DNA of 64,000 bases from Microglena sp. YARC (lineage: Eukaryota > Chlorophyta > Chlorophyceae > Chlamydomonadales > Chlamydomonadaceae), in assembly GCA_022414725.1 (NCBI GenBank), contig CM039463.1:90120585-90184584 (forward strand). The letters are read 5' to 3'. The translations under genes were made by a program, and so were the position numbers. Shown here in pieces: positions 1-11,572 of this stretch; position 1 is the stretch's first letter; every line of letters starts with the position of its first letter. The notes beneath the pieces were generated by a model. The model searched no databases. It had not been told where the DNA came from and saw nothing but the letters and a program-made list of their open reading frames with translations.

Positions 1-444
1 TCAGAATCTTGTTTTATTATTATCAGTTTTTTAACATGATTATCAGATTTTGTTTATATTCTTCAAGGGGGGGGCAACTTCGAACCAGAATGACCCATCA
101 TCAAACTTTGTAGATATCATAGAGAGGATGAAGAATCCGGTTTTATTTCTTAATTTGGCCCAGTAGAAAAAAAAGTAATGGTCCTCCAAAGTTTGGGCCG
201 CGGAAGGGTGTGTGTGTGGGGGGGGGGGGGGGGGAAATCTGACATTTCAAAACATTAGGTACTTCTCAGGCACTTTTTTCTAGCCCTCAGAATGACATGG
301 GAGTGGAACTAGGGTGTTCCTCTACTAAATACCAGTCCATATATGCTATCGGGGAGAGATACACCACATATTATGCCCAGGCAGAGGGGGAGGGGGGGGG
401 GGGTCCAAGGTCCAGGGTTCAGGGTCTCTCTCTCTCTCTCTCTG

Positions 445-502
<58 letters not shown>

Positions 503-1297
503 TCCACACACACACAACGCTGTAACCAACATGAGTACAACGAAGTACAGAGTGAGACCTCGTGGTAGTTCACTGCTTCTTCTTTTTTGACTGACTTTGT
601 TTTTACTGACTGACTGATCACCAAGCCCCACCGAACAATGTGACATCGATGATGATGATTTTCTATGTTTCAAACATTCCCAACGGTCTCGAGACCAACC
701 TCAATGGATAGGCCTGTGAAAACCCTGTAGAATAAGCATAATTAGACACCATAACACTAAGTGGTGGCTGAGATAGTGGCTGTACAGTGGGTTCCAGAGC
801 CGGGGGGGGGGGGGGGGGTATGCAGATGGTTGCCTTCACACTTGTTTTTGATGGGGTCATTCACTTTTTTTTGCTCCCCCCCTGATATTCTTATCAGTTT
901 TTTGTTTTTTGATTTTTAAACTATTATGATCAGAAATTTGCTGCAGCCAAGCTTCAAACGCGCTTGGGGTTCCCCCCCCCCCACCCACCCCACCCCCTAA
1001 CCCCTAACCACCTCCCAACGCCCCCTGTAATGTAATGTCTTGCGTTGTAATGCAATGTAATGTAATGTATGGGGGCGCTTGCACACTTTAGGCACATAAG
1101 ACTACATTCATAAGTTCATATTCATACACACCTTCCCAGCTTGAGACGACTCCTTTGCATTCTTGTGCACCTCTTTTTTGCCCAGGACGCCAAGCTCATG
1201 CTCATAGTTTTTCTTGAAGTACAATCATCGTTTTTCTTGCAGTACAACCATAGTTTTCCTTGCAGTACAACCATAGTTTTTCTTGCAGTACTAACGC
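1..1297. other. non-coding, simple-repeat-rich left edge
   Basis: No gene is supported here. The stretch holds several long G or C runs, a (CT)n microsatellite at about 424-499, and a diverged copy of the end of the HBS1-like P-loop exon near 1141-1200. Apparent ORFs over the CT tract are pure repeat translation. This is probably intron or intergenic DNA of the HBS1-like gene, whose remaining exons should lie left of the window. Confidence 0.6.
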
Positions 1298-1492
1298 ATT
1301 TTTTCTTTTCAGCTACAAGCAGCAGCTTCTAGGCAGCTCCCTGGGCCAGCCACTGGGTTAAGCCCCAAGATTTCAACAGTTTTGGACAGCGGATTCTGCC
1401 AGCTTCCAGACACACTAGGTTGCATTAGCTTTGGCTGAATAGCCAGTCAGGGGAGCTGCCTACAAGCTGCTGCTTATTGCTGAAAAGAAAAC
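1298..1492. mobile_element. MITE, CACTG-ended family, copy A
   Basis: The left end reads AGCAGCAGCTTCTAGGCAGC and the right end carries its inverted complement (GAGCTGCCTACAAGCTGCTG), flanked by a T/C-rich and an A/G-rich arm. The interior (GGGTTAAGCCCCAAGATTTC and GGTTGCATTAGCTTTGGCTG) recurs at 15113-15314 and, more diverged, at six other places in the window. There is no coding capacity. The target duplication is not clear for this copy. Confidence 0.7.
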
Positions 1493-1674
1493 ACTGCCCA
1501 TGCAGCAGGTGTTGCATGGGGATGCCCTTATGCCCATGGAGCTATCTCTGTTCCTCCCCCCACCCCTGCCTCAGTACCTCCACCGCCACCCCTACACTCT
1601 CACGAACCCACCCCTGTCCCTGCCCCCGCCCCTGCCCCCACCCCTGTGCCTGCCCCCATCCACACCTTCCCAGC

Positions 1675-1995
1675 TTGAGCCGACTCCTTAGAATTATTGT
1701 GCGCCTCCTAGTTGCCCAACACGCCAAGATCGTGCAGCAGGAGTCCCATGAGTGTGACCTTACCTGCACCCACCCCGAGCCCTGCCCCCGCCCCTGTGCC
1801 CGCCCCCATCCACACCTTCCCAGCTTGAGCCGACTCCTTAGCATTTTTGTGCGCCTCCTTCTTGCCCAACACGCCAAGATCAGGCAGCAGGCATCCTATG
1901 AGGGAGCTCTTATCCGCACCCATCCCTGGCCCCACACCCACCTCTGGCCCTGCCCCCGCCCCTGGCCCTGCCCTCGCCCCTGCCTTCATCCCCAC
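1675..1995 (-). repeat. decayed tandem copies of the HBS1-like P-loop exon
   Basis: At least two degenerate copies of the last part of the 1996-2179 exon lie directly downstream of it in the transcript direction (about 1795-1890 and 1675-1740). They still translate to pieces such as LGVLGKKEAHKNAKESAQAG, but the P-loop is damaged: the GHVDAGKS of the parent becomes GMGADKS or VGAGKV. Each copy carries its own AAG-GTGNGG donor-like edge. They look like intronic debris from tandem duplication and not functional exons. Confidence 0.65.
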
Positions 1996-4773
1996 CTTCC
2001 CAGCTTGAGCTGATTCCTTTGCATTCTTGTGCGCCTCCTTCTTGCCCAACACGCCAAGATCGTGCAGCAGGCGTCCCATGAGTGTGCTCTTGCCCGCATC
2101 CACATGACCCAAAACGATGAGATGCAAACCTTGACGAGAGTCAACATCCGAGTGGCCATGTTCCAAGACATGCACAGCCCTGGGTGCAGAGCATTTGTTT
2201 TTGAAGGTGCTATACAATACCACTATGGGTGCAGGGCAGGGTTTTATTTAGGTACTACATATAGCACCACATACATACACATATATATAGCACCACAGCT
2301 CTGGGTGCAGGGCAGGGTTTTCTTTACGTGCTACATATAGCACCACATACATACACATATATATAGCACCACAGCTCTGGGTGCAGGGCAGGGTTTTCTT
2401 TACGTGCTACATATAGCACCACTTACATACACATATATATAGCACCACAGCTCTGGGTGCAGGGCAGGTTTTTCTTTACGTACTACATATAGCACCACAT
2501 ACATACACATATATATAGCACCACAGCTACGGGTGTGGTGAGGTGAGGTGTGGTGGGGTAGGGTGAGGTGGGGTAGGGTGTGGTGGGGTGTGGTGGGGTG
2601 CTGTGGAGTGCGGTGCGGTGAGGTGAGGTGGGGTGGGTGGGATGGGGGGGTGGGGTTGGGGTAAAGCTACCTCGAGTACCATGGCGGTTCGTTAAGACAC
2701 TGGTTCCTTTTCAAAAAACTTCACAAAATACCCTGGTCATGGGTGAGTAGCCAAAGGTTCCAGCTTCGCACTTGCATGTTGTGTTGCTAGTATGTTAGAT
2801 TACTATAAGGGAAAGGCTGAGTGATTTAGTATTAGTGAATGCATGATATTAGAGAATGTTACTTAATATGAGACGGATGAGCCGTCCTACCAGAATTTGA
2901 ATATATTTGAAATAACCCGGAAAAACTTATATTATTGTGACATTGTAATAATATTAGTTAATATTAGCTTTTCAAACAATAATATTAGTAGCCGTTCCCT
3001 AGTCCAAAAGTAATGAGAACGCCTGGTGGGGCGTTGTATTAAGGGAGCCGTGTCTTACGGCAGTAGATAACGGGCAGCTACTTTACCTGAACAAAGCTAC
3101 CATGGGGGTTGACAGTGACCGCGAACACTAAAGCCCACCGTACGAATTCAAACCCCGCACCTTCTTGTTTCAAAGAGCTCTACCATTGCGCCATTTGTCG
3201 GAACAGGATCCCTTAATACCCCACCCCACCAGGCGTTATCATTACCGTGAGTTTTGCTTCCGCAGACCACTCCTGAGCCTAAGCTTGGACTACCGCAAGA
3301 AAGCAATGATAGTTGAGATGCCTTTCTTGATATACCCTACCAATTACCCTCGGGATGGCTCTATCATAGAGCGATCACGGATCGAACGGAAGCAGGTGCG
3401 GGGTCTTATCAGGTCGCTGGTTCGAACCCCATCGAGGTCACCTGGGCCCACCCGGAGGGTCGTCGACCGGCATGGTAACTGGACTCTAGGTGTGATGTAA
3501 GCCTGTCCATCGCATACTTACGAGCCGGTTCCTTTAACCCCACGTCGTTAGAAGTGTCATTGTATCTTGGAAATAAAAGATTTTAAGATTTCAAGATTTT
3601 ATTTTTATTTTTTTATGTACCAATTACCCTGTGTGCATATGATGTCCACCTTCCCCTGCACCCCATTCCACCCTACCGACCAACATATATCCCACCCCAT
3701 TCCGCCCTGTCAACCCCCCCCACACACACCATCCACCCCACACACACAACCATCCCTCTCTGTCATATGATGTCCACCTTCCCCTGCACCCCATTCCACC
3801 CTACCGACCAACATATATCCCACCCCATTCCGCCCTGTCACCCCCCCCACACACACACCATCCACCCCCACCCACCCACCCATCCTTTCCTGTCATATGA
3901 TGTCCACCTTACCTAGAGAGATCAGGCTCCATGACATACTTCCCAATACGGCGCCGTGATGACAGCGGCTGCTCAGATGCTGACTGACCCCCCTTGCCTG
4001 ATGGTGATGCCTGTTCGGTAGTGATAGGGAAGTGGGAGGGGAGTGAAAAGGTAGTGGGAGGGAGGGGTAGTGGGAGGGAGGGGTAGTGGGAGGGTAGTGG
4101 GAGGGTAGTGGGAGGGGTAGAGGAGGGGGAGGGGTAGTGGGAGGGGTAGTGGAGGGGTAGTGGGAGGGTAGTGGGAGGGGGAGCGGGGACGGGGTGGGGG
4201 TGGGGGTGGGGTGGGGGTGGGGGTGGGGTGGGGGGGAGGAGGAGGGAAGTGGAAGCATAGTTTTTTATTTTCTGCTATGAGCAGCATCTTACAGGCAGCT
4301 CTTGTACTCGTCCTTGCCTGATGTTGATGCCTGTACGGGCTGTGAAAGGGATGGGGGGGGGAGGGTAGTGGGAGTGGGAGTAGGAGTGAAGTGGGAGTGG
4401 AGTGGGAGTGGGAGTTGGGAGTGGGAGTGGGAGTGGGAGTGGAGTGGGAGTGAGAGTGGAGTCAGAGGGGTAAACAAGGAAAGCAGAGTGTGGAGCTAAG
4501 AACTCACCTTTTTGTGTGTTTAGCGGCTCTCAGGGCCCTAGTTGCCATCAGCCATACCTGGGAAAAGCGGCTTGAGCCATTAAGTCACCCCTTTTGTATG
4601 TTTAGCGGCTCTCAGGGCCCTAGTTGCCATCAGCCATACCTGGGAAAAGCGGCTTGAGCTATTAAGTCACCCCTTTGTGTGTTTAGCGGCTCTCAGGGCC
4701 CTAGTTGCCATCAGCCATACCCAAGGTAGCTCCATCGCCCTGGCTACTGCTTCTTCTGCTGCTGCAGGTGTGT

Positions 4774-4806
<33 letters not shown>

Positions 4807-7800
4807 GGGGGGGTGGGGGGTGGGGGTGGGGGGTGGGTGGGGGGGGGGGGTACACCACCATGGGGCTATGCAGAGGCGTACAAAGTACATCTGTCCATGC
4901 GACTGCTGCAGGTGGGTGGGTCTGTGTGCCTTTTTGTGTGCGTGTGTGTTTGTGTGTGAGGGGGATACACGGCCATAAACTCACCCTCTATGTGTTGAGC
5001 AACTCTCGGAAGCTAAGTTTAGATCAGCCATACTGGAGGCAGCTCATCGCTCTGAATGCTGCTGCTGCTGTAGGTGGGTTTATCTGTGTGCCATTGTGTG
5101 AGTGTGACATTGGGGGGGATGGGTGGGGGGTGGGGGGGGGGGGGTATAATCCATGTACTCACCCCTTCATGTGTTGAGCAACTCTCGGAAGCTAAGTTGA
5201 GATGAGACATATTGGAGGCAGCTTCATCGGCCTGACTCTGTTGACGCCGCTGTCCAGGATTGGGATTGGCCAGAAACTTGCTCTGGGGTAAGCTGATTCC
5301 AATGTTGCCACTCTTTCGCTTCCCCTCGGTTATGGGGGGCTTAGTGCCCTCTGAGCATGGAGAAGGGATGCATGGGTGGGTGGGTGTCTGTGGGTGGTTG
5401 GCGGTAGGTGGGTGGGTGGGGGTGCATGTTTTGTGTGGGGGGGGGAGGGGACGAGGGGTCTGCGTGTGTGTGGGGGGGTCTGTTCTCATTCTGTACTCAG
5501 AATGCAATCACGTAGGTATAGAATCAAAGGAAACCAGCGAGAATAGCCACCTTATTTTTTTGGCTGTGTGTAGACCTTCTCAGCAGCGCCTTCTCAGCTC
5601 CTTCCCCCCGTTCTTGGGCCAAGCCTGAAGCTAGCTGGTGCGTCTGAAAGCTGACATGACGGACACTCCAATGCAACTGACAGCTGTGGGCTGGACCCAG
5701 TGACTGGCTACTGGAGCTTCTTGGAAGCTGCTATGCGTAGCCCAAATAAGTCGTAGGCACCATCACAAGCGACGCGGAAAATTGGCGGAGAGTATTATCG
5801 AAGCGACATGTGGCAACAGAATCGAGCAGACCGAAGCTAGTGTCGATCGCACAAACAGACAACGAGGTGACCCTGGGGGATCCTGTCCCCCAGAAGGGAG
5901 GGCTCCGCCCAAACATGAAACAGTGTTCATGACGATGGAAGTTGGTTCTCTCAGCAACTCAGCATTGTCTCGCTTTGACAAGAAACATGTTTCCCACAAT
6001 AAAAACACCATCGCCATACGCAAGCCAAAAAATGAAAAATAGTATGAGCTGCCACAGGACGTGAGATTGAGGGAACCCTCCCATTTGCATGCATGCCGAA
6101 TGTTACAAGTAGTCCTTCACGCTCCCCCCCTCTCCCCCCACCCACCACCACCACCACCACCACCACCCAATCCACCACCACTGGTACCACCTCTGTACAT
6201 TCCCCCACCCTCAGCATTGTCTTCCCGCCCCAGCCTCGTAGCTATTTTGTAGCTATTTGTAGCTATTTGGCCCAACCTGAGCTCGTTTTCGTGAATAACG
6301 CTGCTCATATGAGCTCTCGCGAGAATCTGCCTCGCGTAAATAAGTCTTGTAATTATTATATGGTATAGAATGTGCCGTGTTTATGACTTTACTTGAAACC
6401 TGAAATGTTAGTTTATAACCCACACACAGACAAACACTTTTGATAGGCTCATCCCTCAATCAAAAATCTTCTGACATTATTCATTCTGGTAAAAAGGTAG
6501 GCTCAAGCTTAGACGTCTGTGGCCCTCACCCCACACCACTGCATTCCCCTCACCACTCCACTCCTCACCTCGCACTCCCCATACCACCCCACTCCCCACA
6601 CCGCTCTACTCCCCACACCACCCCCTATCGCCACTCCCACCCACCCACGTGCAACCTCTACTTAAAACAGCGCCCCATGCTCACCAACAGGTTTTCCTTC
6701 CTGAGCTGCCAACACGATATCATCGGGTGAAGGTGTATTGAAGCCAAAGGGGTGGGCAGCTTGAACATCGTCACCTGCAGCTGCTACGGCATCTGGGGGG
6801 GTGGGCGGCACCACCGGGTATCTACTCTGCTGCTTGGCTGCTGCTGATGGTTCCCTCTTGGCTAATGCATAGAAGGGGCAGGAGGGGGTAGATGGGTGGA
6901 AAGGAGGGTGGGGTGGGGTGGGTGGGTTGTGTGGTGGTGGTGGTGGTGGTGTGGCGGCACCACGGGGTATCTTCTCTGCTGCTTGGCTGCTGCTGGTCGT
7001 TCCCTCTTGGCTAACACATAGAAGGGGCAGGAGGGGGTTGAAGGGGGGAAATGAGGGGTGGGGTGGTTGGGTGGGGTTGATGGTGGTGGTGTGTGGGCGG
7101 CACCACGGGTATCTTCTCTGCTGCTTGGCTGCTGCTGGTGGTTCCCTCTTGGCTAACACATAGAAGGGGCAGGAGGGGGTTGAAGGGGGGAAATGAGGGT
7201 GGGGTGGTGTGGATTGTGTGGTGGTGGTGGTGGCGGTGTGGGCGGCATCACCGGGTATCTACTCTGCTGCTTGGCTGCTGCTGATGGTTCCCTCTTGGCT
7301 GACGCATGGAAGGGGCAGCAAGGGGTAGATGGGTGGAAATGACGGTCGTAGAGGGAGGGTGGGGTGGTTGTGTGGTGTGGTGGTGGTGGTGGTGGTGTGG
7401 GAGGCACCACCGGGTATCTACTCTGCTGCTTGGCTGCTGCTGATGGTTCCCTCTTGTCTAACACATAGAAGGGGCAGGAGGGGGTAGATGGGTGGAAAAG
7501 GAGGGGTGTGGAGGGAGGGTGGAGTGGGGTGGGGCGGGCAGTGGTGGTGGTGGGTGGCACCACCGGGTATCTACTCTGCTGCTTGGCTGCTGCTGATGGT
7601 TCCCTCTTGTCTAACACATAGAAGGGGCAGGAGGGGGTAGATGGGTGGAAAGGAGGGGTGTGGAGGAGGGGTGGAGTGGGGTGGGGCGGCAGTGGTGGTG
7701 GTGGGTGGGCACCACCGGGTATCTACTCTGCTGCTTGGCTGCTGCTGATGGTCCCCTCTTGCTAACGCATGGAGCGGGCAGGAGGGGGTAGATGGGTGGA

Positions 7801-8006
7801 AAGGAGGGGTGTGAAGGGAGGGGTGGGGAGGAGGGGTGGGGTGGTGTGGTGGTGGTGGGGTGGGTGGCACCACTGGGTAAAACACTGCTGCTTAGCTGCT
7901 GCTGCTGATGGCTCCCCCCTTGGCTAACGCATGAAAGGGACAGGAGGGGGTAGATGGGTGGAAAGGAGGGTGGGGGGGTGGGGGGGGGGGGGGGAGCAGG
8001 AGCAGG

Positions 8007-8041
<35 letters not shown>

Positions 8042-9325
8042 GAGCAGGAGCAGGAGCAGAGCAGGAGCAGGAGCAGGAGCAGGAGCAAGATCATCAGTTG
8101 TTCATTGATCAACAAATAGAAGGAAGACTCCCACCTCCCTTCTGTTGCTTATCAACAGGAGGGTGGGGTGGGGTGGGGAGCAGGATAGGGGCAGGGGCAG
8201 GGGCAGGGGCAGGAGCAGGGGCAGGGCAGGGCAGTAAGTTGGGAGGGGGGGGCTCACCTCCCTTCTGCGGCTTTCCAACAGGACGCAAGGGAGTTGGGCC
8301 ACACAACCCCTGGGCCATCTTTGAGGCTCCTGCGGTTCTGGCTGCGGCTGGTAGACTTCCTCCCTTGGAACCTAATACTGAGCTCTGGTCAGGAAACACA
8401 CAGCATGGGGAAGAGTGGTAAGGATGTGTTTTTTGGCGGAGCCCCCCCTCCTGGGGGGCGGGAGCCCCCAAAGTCACCCCGTTGTCCGGCATGGGGAAGA
8501 GTGGTAAGGATGTGTTTTTTGGCGGAGCCCCCCCTCCTGGGGGGCGGGAGCCCCCAAAGTCACCCCGTTGTCCGGCATGGGGAAGAGTGGTAAGGATGTG
8601 TTTTTTGGCGGAGCCCCCCCTCCTGGGGGGCGGGAGCCCCCAAAGTCACCCCGTTGTCCGGCATGGGGAAGAGTGGTAAGGATGTGTTTTTTGTATTTGA
8701 ACATAACTCTCTGGGGCAGAAGACAAAAGTAATCAAACAACAGGAAGGGAGTAAAAGGGGTGGTGGTTGACAAGGCAGTGGTCCAAAGCCTTTTCTGCCT
8801 GAATGGGCAAAGCTATGCTAGCACCAACATGACCAGGGGGCGGGTTGTCTACAAGTTGGGCCCAGAGAGTGATGCTTTGGCCATAGAGTGACTTTTTGGG
8901 GATAGGGTAATGCTTTGGCCATAGAGTGATACTTCGGTGATAGGGTGATGCTTTGGCAGTAGAGCAAGGCTGTGGCCACGTCTCTACATAATGTTCAAGT
9001 GGATGGTCTGACATGTCGTCTTCATTGTCCAAATACAATAACAACTGCAATCATTTTGATTCACTTTATTCACCACCAGCGCCGTGTAAGCTCATATGTC
9101 ATCAAACTATCGTCACAGAATCATCACAGTATCATCACAGTATCATCACAGCATCATCACAATTTCATCATACTATCATCACACTATCATCACACTATCA
9201 CCAAACTATCATCACACTATCATCTCACTATCAGTAGCTACTTCTACCTTTGTTTGTCCGTGAGTACCATAGATCTCATTGTCGTCATAAAAGTCGTCCT
9301 CATCTTCAACATCATAGAAGTCATC
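1996..9325 (-). CDS. HBS1: HBS1-like translational GTPase (partial, 6 exons)
   Basis: This is an HBS1/eRF3-family GTPase, which with Pelota/Dom34 rescues stalled ribosomes in the cytosol. Exons in transcript order are 9325-9248, 8384-8258, 6774-6685, 5350-5163, 4010-3913 and 2179-1996. All have AG/GT borders and every junction keeps phase. The first exon is the acidic DDFYDVEDEDDFYDDNEIYG, typical of HBS1 N-termini. The third carries FGFNTPSPDDIVLAAQ, matching the conserved PSPDD motif of the family. The last holds G1, GHVDAGKSTLMGRLL, followed by KESAQAGK. The start codon exon was not found upstream of 9325. G2-G5 and domains II and III must lie left of the window or be lost. Introns are swollen by tandem copies of exon edges. 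An eRF3 or eEF1A assignment is less likely because of the N-terminal motifs. Exons between those listed cannot be excluded. Confidence 0.68.
2215..2529. repeat. 76-bp tandem repeat built on a splice acceptor
   Basis: Four units of exactly 76 bp start at 2291, 2367, 2443 and 2519, with a diverged one before them. On the minus strand each carries CTGCACCCAG followed by AGCTGTGG. This resembles the acceptor and first exon bases at 2179-2190 (CTGCACCCAG/GGCTGTG). The array therefore appears to be a tandem duplication of the 3' splice site of the HBS1-like P-loop exon. It is followed at 2530-2660 by (GGGGTGTGGT)-like low-complexity DNA. Confidence 0.7.
2822..3001. repeat. interspersed AT-rich repeat, copy 1
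   Basis: About 180 bp is shared with 14116-14283, including GAGACGGATGAGCCG, CCAGAATTT and GTTAATATTA blocks. Its right end reads as CTAGGGAACGGCT on the minus strand, close to the TAGGGANCGGCA terminus of the hAT-like MITEs here. It could be a diverged non-autonomous hAT relative, but I could not find a convincing target duplication. Confidence 0.5.
3135..3205 (-). repeat. tRNA-like sequence (Pol III A and B box)
   Basis: On the minus strand TGGCGCAATGG fits an A box. GGTTTGAATTC about 35 bases later fits a degenerate B box. No clean cloverleaf with a full acceptor stem can be folded by eye, so this is read as a tRNA-derived repeat head and not a tRNA gene. Confidence 0.35.
3350..3600 (+). 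repeat. tRNA-derived SINE-like element
   Basis: GATGGCTCTATCATAGAGCG looks like a D arm and GCTGGTTCGAACCCCATC carries a perfect B box (GGTTCGAACCC). A body of about 120 bases and an AAGATTTTAAGATTTCAAG tail follow. Together this is the layout of a tRNA-headed SINE. No second full copy is in the window, so the family status is inferred. Confidence 0.45.
3602..4500. repeat. low-complexity and tandem repeats inside HBS1-like introns
   Basis: A unit of about 128 bp starting CATATGATGTCCACCTTCCC occurs at about 3636 and 3764, and its beginning again at 3894, beside the donor of the 4010-3913 exon. Around 4303-4335 a copy of that exon's acceptor edge is present (minus strand TACAG/GCATCAACATCAGGCAAGG). 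The rest is G-rich (GGGAGTGGGAGT)n-type sequence. A partial CACTG-family MITE end sits at 4262-4300. Confidence 0.6.
4505..5060 (-). repeat. tandem exon-edge copies, HBS1-like intron
   Basis: Three near-identical blocks (about 4508-4575, 4592-4655, 4680-4770) read on the minus strand as acceptor, GTATGGCTGATGGCAACTAG and a GTGAGT- or GTGACT-like edge. A further block at 4985-5050 repeats the 3' edge of the 5350-5163 exon (CTTAGCTTCCGAGAGTTGCT) with its donor. (GT)n and G runs separate them. They could be alternative or dead exons. Phases of the first three do not fit the flanking exons. Confidence 0.5.
5545..5750. mobile_element. MITE, CACTG-ended family, copy C (diverged)
   Basis: The interior GAAGCTAGCTGGTGCGTCTGAAAGCTGACATGAC-type block and GCTGGACCCAGTGACTGGCT match copy F at 19616-19818. 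The ends (CAGCAGCGCCTTCTCAGCTC and GCTTCTTGGAAGCTGCTATG) are inverted relatives of each other. There is no ORF, and the borders are approximate. Confidence 0.55.
5751..6684. other. non-coding stretch within an HBS1-like intron
   Basis: This is presumed intron between the 6774-6685 and 5350-5163 exons. It includes a GC-rich hairpin-like block near 5868-5910 (CCTGGGGGATCCTGTCCCCC), resembling the 86-bp repeat at 8404, then (CCA)n and C-rich simple repeats. No independent gene is supported. Confidence 0.5.
6790..7930 (-). repeat. about 150-bp tandem array (8 units) in an HBS1-like intron
   Basis: Eight units have core CTCTGCTGCTTGGCTGCTGC starting near 6824, 6974, 7116, 7262, 7421, 7573, 7727 and 7884. 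On the minus strand each encodes a short peptide like AKREPSAAAKQQSRYPV, bounded by TTAG on one side and GTGGTG on the other, then G/T-rich spacer. These may be repeated micro-exons or duplicated exon-edge debris. The direct junction of the 8258 and 6774 exons already keeps phase without them. Confidence 0.6.
7980..8235. repeat. (GAGCAG)n/(GGGGCAG)n tracts plus duplicated donor edge
   Basis: (AGGAGC)n at 7990-8085 and (GGGGCA)n at 8178-8228 flank a copy of the 3' edge of the 8384-8258 exon. On the minus strand GATAAGCAACAGAAGGGAG/GTGGGAG at about 8133-8160 parallels GAAAGCCGCAGAAGGGAG/GTGAGC at 8258-8275. Confidence 0.6.
8404..8690. repeat. 86-bp tandem repeat, 3.3 units
   Basis: Units begin CATGGGGAAGAGTGGTAAGG at 8404, 8490, 8576 and 8662, nearly identical. 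Each contains the fold-back GGCGGAGCCCCCCC...GGGGGGCGGGAGCCCCC. ORFs on both strands across the array are repeat translation. It lies in the intron upstream of the 8384-8258 exon. Confidence 0.85.
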
Positions 9326-9330
9326 CTGGA

Positions 9331-11570
9331 GGGTCGAGGGACGAGATGAGATGAGATGGGATGGGATGGGATGGGATGGGATGGGATGGGATGGATGGAT
9401 GGGATGGATGGATGGATGGGATGGGATAGGATGGGATGGGATAGGTAAGAGCCTTGGGGTAGGGGCCAAGGCAGGATGACAGGGTGCGTGGGTGGGTGGG
9501 TGGGAGACCGGGTGGGTGACCGGGTGGATGGGTACCTATGTCTTACTTGCTTGGTTTTCGTGTACACACAACTGTCAGCATGATATTTGTACACAACCCT
9601 CAAATTGCTTTCAACATATGTTCAGACAGCGAGGTACATGAGCAAATGCACTTTCAAGCGAGAAGCAGTGTAGTAGAGCGGTGACAGAGTAAGGGGTGCC
9701 TGGGTGTACTCAAGGGTCTTTCATCTGTTATATGAATGTTGTGGTGTGGGATTGTCTTGGGGTTAAAACTGGCCTGCTTTTGATAAATTCAACGGATACC
9801 AGATGTGTGCATGGAAATTGGTGAAATATTGCTGAAGGATCCTAGTCAGGTATTACCTCATGGTACAAAGTCTTGACAGGGGACATTCCGGGTGTGCTCT
9901 AGAGTGGGATCGAGAACCTAGTAGTTACGTGAAGGAGACATGGTGAGGCGAGCATGCAGAGGCGAAGAGTCAGACTGCTGACAGCTGCATGTTCTCGACG
10001 ACTTGAGAACAAAGGGATTGGTAGAGGGATCGGTCGCGTAGCTGTTCGGACGCATCTTATTGAACGAGTTCAGATCCCTCGCCTTTGTATCCAGAGTGAC
10101 GAGGCTAAGTCGGGCTAAGTCGGATGCAGTTGGCAGTTGGCACCCCGCAACCCGATCGAGGTTCCCGCGGGTTCCCGGTCAATAATCGGAACTCCCCGGG
10201 CCGGAACTCCCCCGAACTTCCCTGCCACCCGCTCCCACCCGATTTCACCCGATTTCACGGTGAGAACCGCTGGTGAGAACGGGCTAGGATCTTCTCTCGC
10301 CAAAATGTGTATGAAGTTTTGCTGGTGCCATTTTTCTATATCGAAAGGATTTACACGTACTTGTACATGGTTTGGGGCTTATGGCTCTGTCCGCTCATCA
10401 TTTTCTAGGTTAAAACTGTAAATCACGTTTTAGTCTTGGGGGGAAGGGCATGAAAAGGACATGAGTATTTTACTGCCCAAGACGGCGAGCATTCAAGTTG
10501 CTGGCTGGAGCTATGTAACACAGTTCAAGTCTTGGGGGGCAGAGGATGAGAAGGTCTTCTAGAGTTACAGTCAAAATGCATGGTACTGACCCTCTGGTAT
10601 AATTACCTTCCATACCCTTTTCATCAAAATCAAATCAATAAGTCCGTGCCAATTTCCGTCCTGTGTTCTTTCGCCCAACTCCGTTACTCTGTGTTGTGCA
10701 CTGTACACCTTTGTTGGGCCAGTTGGTGCAGCTTAGTAAAATTAATTCAGCGCAAGCAGAATGTGAAAAAACAAACTCCCTGGAGCACCGGAATACACTG
10801 ACTACATGTTCCCTTTTTTAGTGTGAAAAGTATTTTGGTCCCAGGAGTGGGTCTCCCAAACACAAACCAGCGACACGATGATTAATTCGAATGCTTGCCA
10901 CTCCTACAACATGGTAGCGTGTGCACTTCGGGCGCGGAAGATACCGTCCCTCGACCAAATGAACATTCACCCTGATTCCCTACCCCACGCATCCATGCTG
11001 GTAGGCAGTACGCCGGAAATAACAGATAACTGGGTCCTTCAGGCTATGGGCAAGCAGCAGCACACATTGAGCTATGATGCTGTCTTGCTTCTACAATGGA
11101 CGGAGATTCCTTGCATGTCATGGCTTTACATCACATTACACTACATTTCATTGTCATCGGCAGGCCATTGTTGGCCAAAAGACAAAGCCCGCCCCTAAAC
11201 AACATCCAAGGGGTCATTAACCGAATTCTCAGAAAAAAGAGACAATATTGCAGCAAGCTAGCAAGATTGCAGCAAGCAACGAGGCAAAGAGTCATGTGTA
11301 CAAGCCCCGATGGCACGCTCACAGTCCTTGTACAAGTAGCACTGCATTAGCTGATTAGGACCAACACATTTTGCCAGTGCCAGAGGATTTTAGAAAATGC
11401 ATACGCCTTGCCACGGGAGTGAGATTGAAGGAACCTTCTCTTTCGCTTACACTGGGGGAACGGCTTAAGTAAATAGTAGGCCTGCTCACGACGGTGTCAG
11501 GTTGAGAAGAGACAGCCCGTTTTGCTTACACTGGGGGCCAACCACCTAAGGAATGTTACTATGAAATGGT
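9331..11570. other. intergenic or intronic DNA, no supported gene
   Basis: (GGGAT)n-type minisatellite at 9348-9440, (ATCATCACA)n at 9118-9225 just before it, then unique sequence with only short unconvincing ORFs. The first exon of the HBS1-like gene might lie here, but I could not identify an ATG exon ending in a usable donor. Confidence 0.5.
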
Positions 11571-11572
11571 GT

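Noticed and set aside
297..673. Several ORFs of 60-97 codons over the CT tract
   Set aside because: They translate a (CT)n/(GA)n microsatellite (Ser-Leu or Arg-Glu repeats) in all frames.
3420..3460. tRNA gene
   Set aside because: A B box and D-arm-like segment are present, but there is no acceptor stem pairing and the sequence continues into a body and tail typical of a SINE.
4667..5177. 166-codon plus-strand ORF with Gly/Val runs
   Set aside because: Mostly (GT)n and G-run translation; the supported exon here is on the minus strand.
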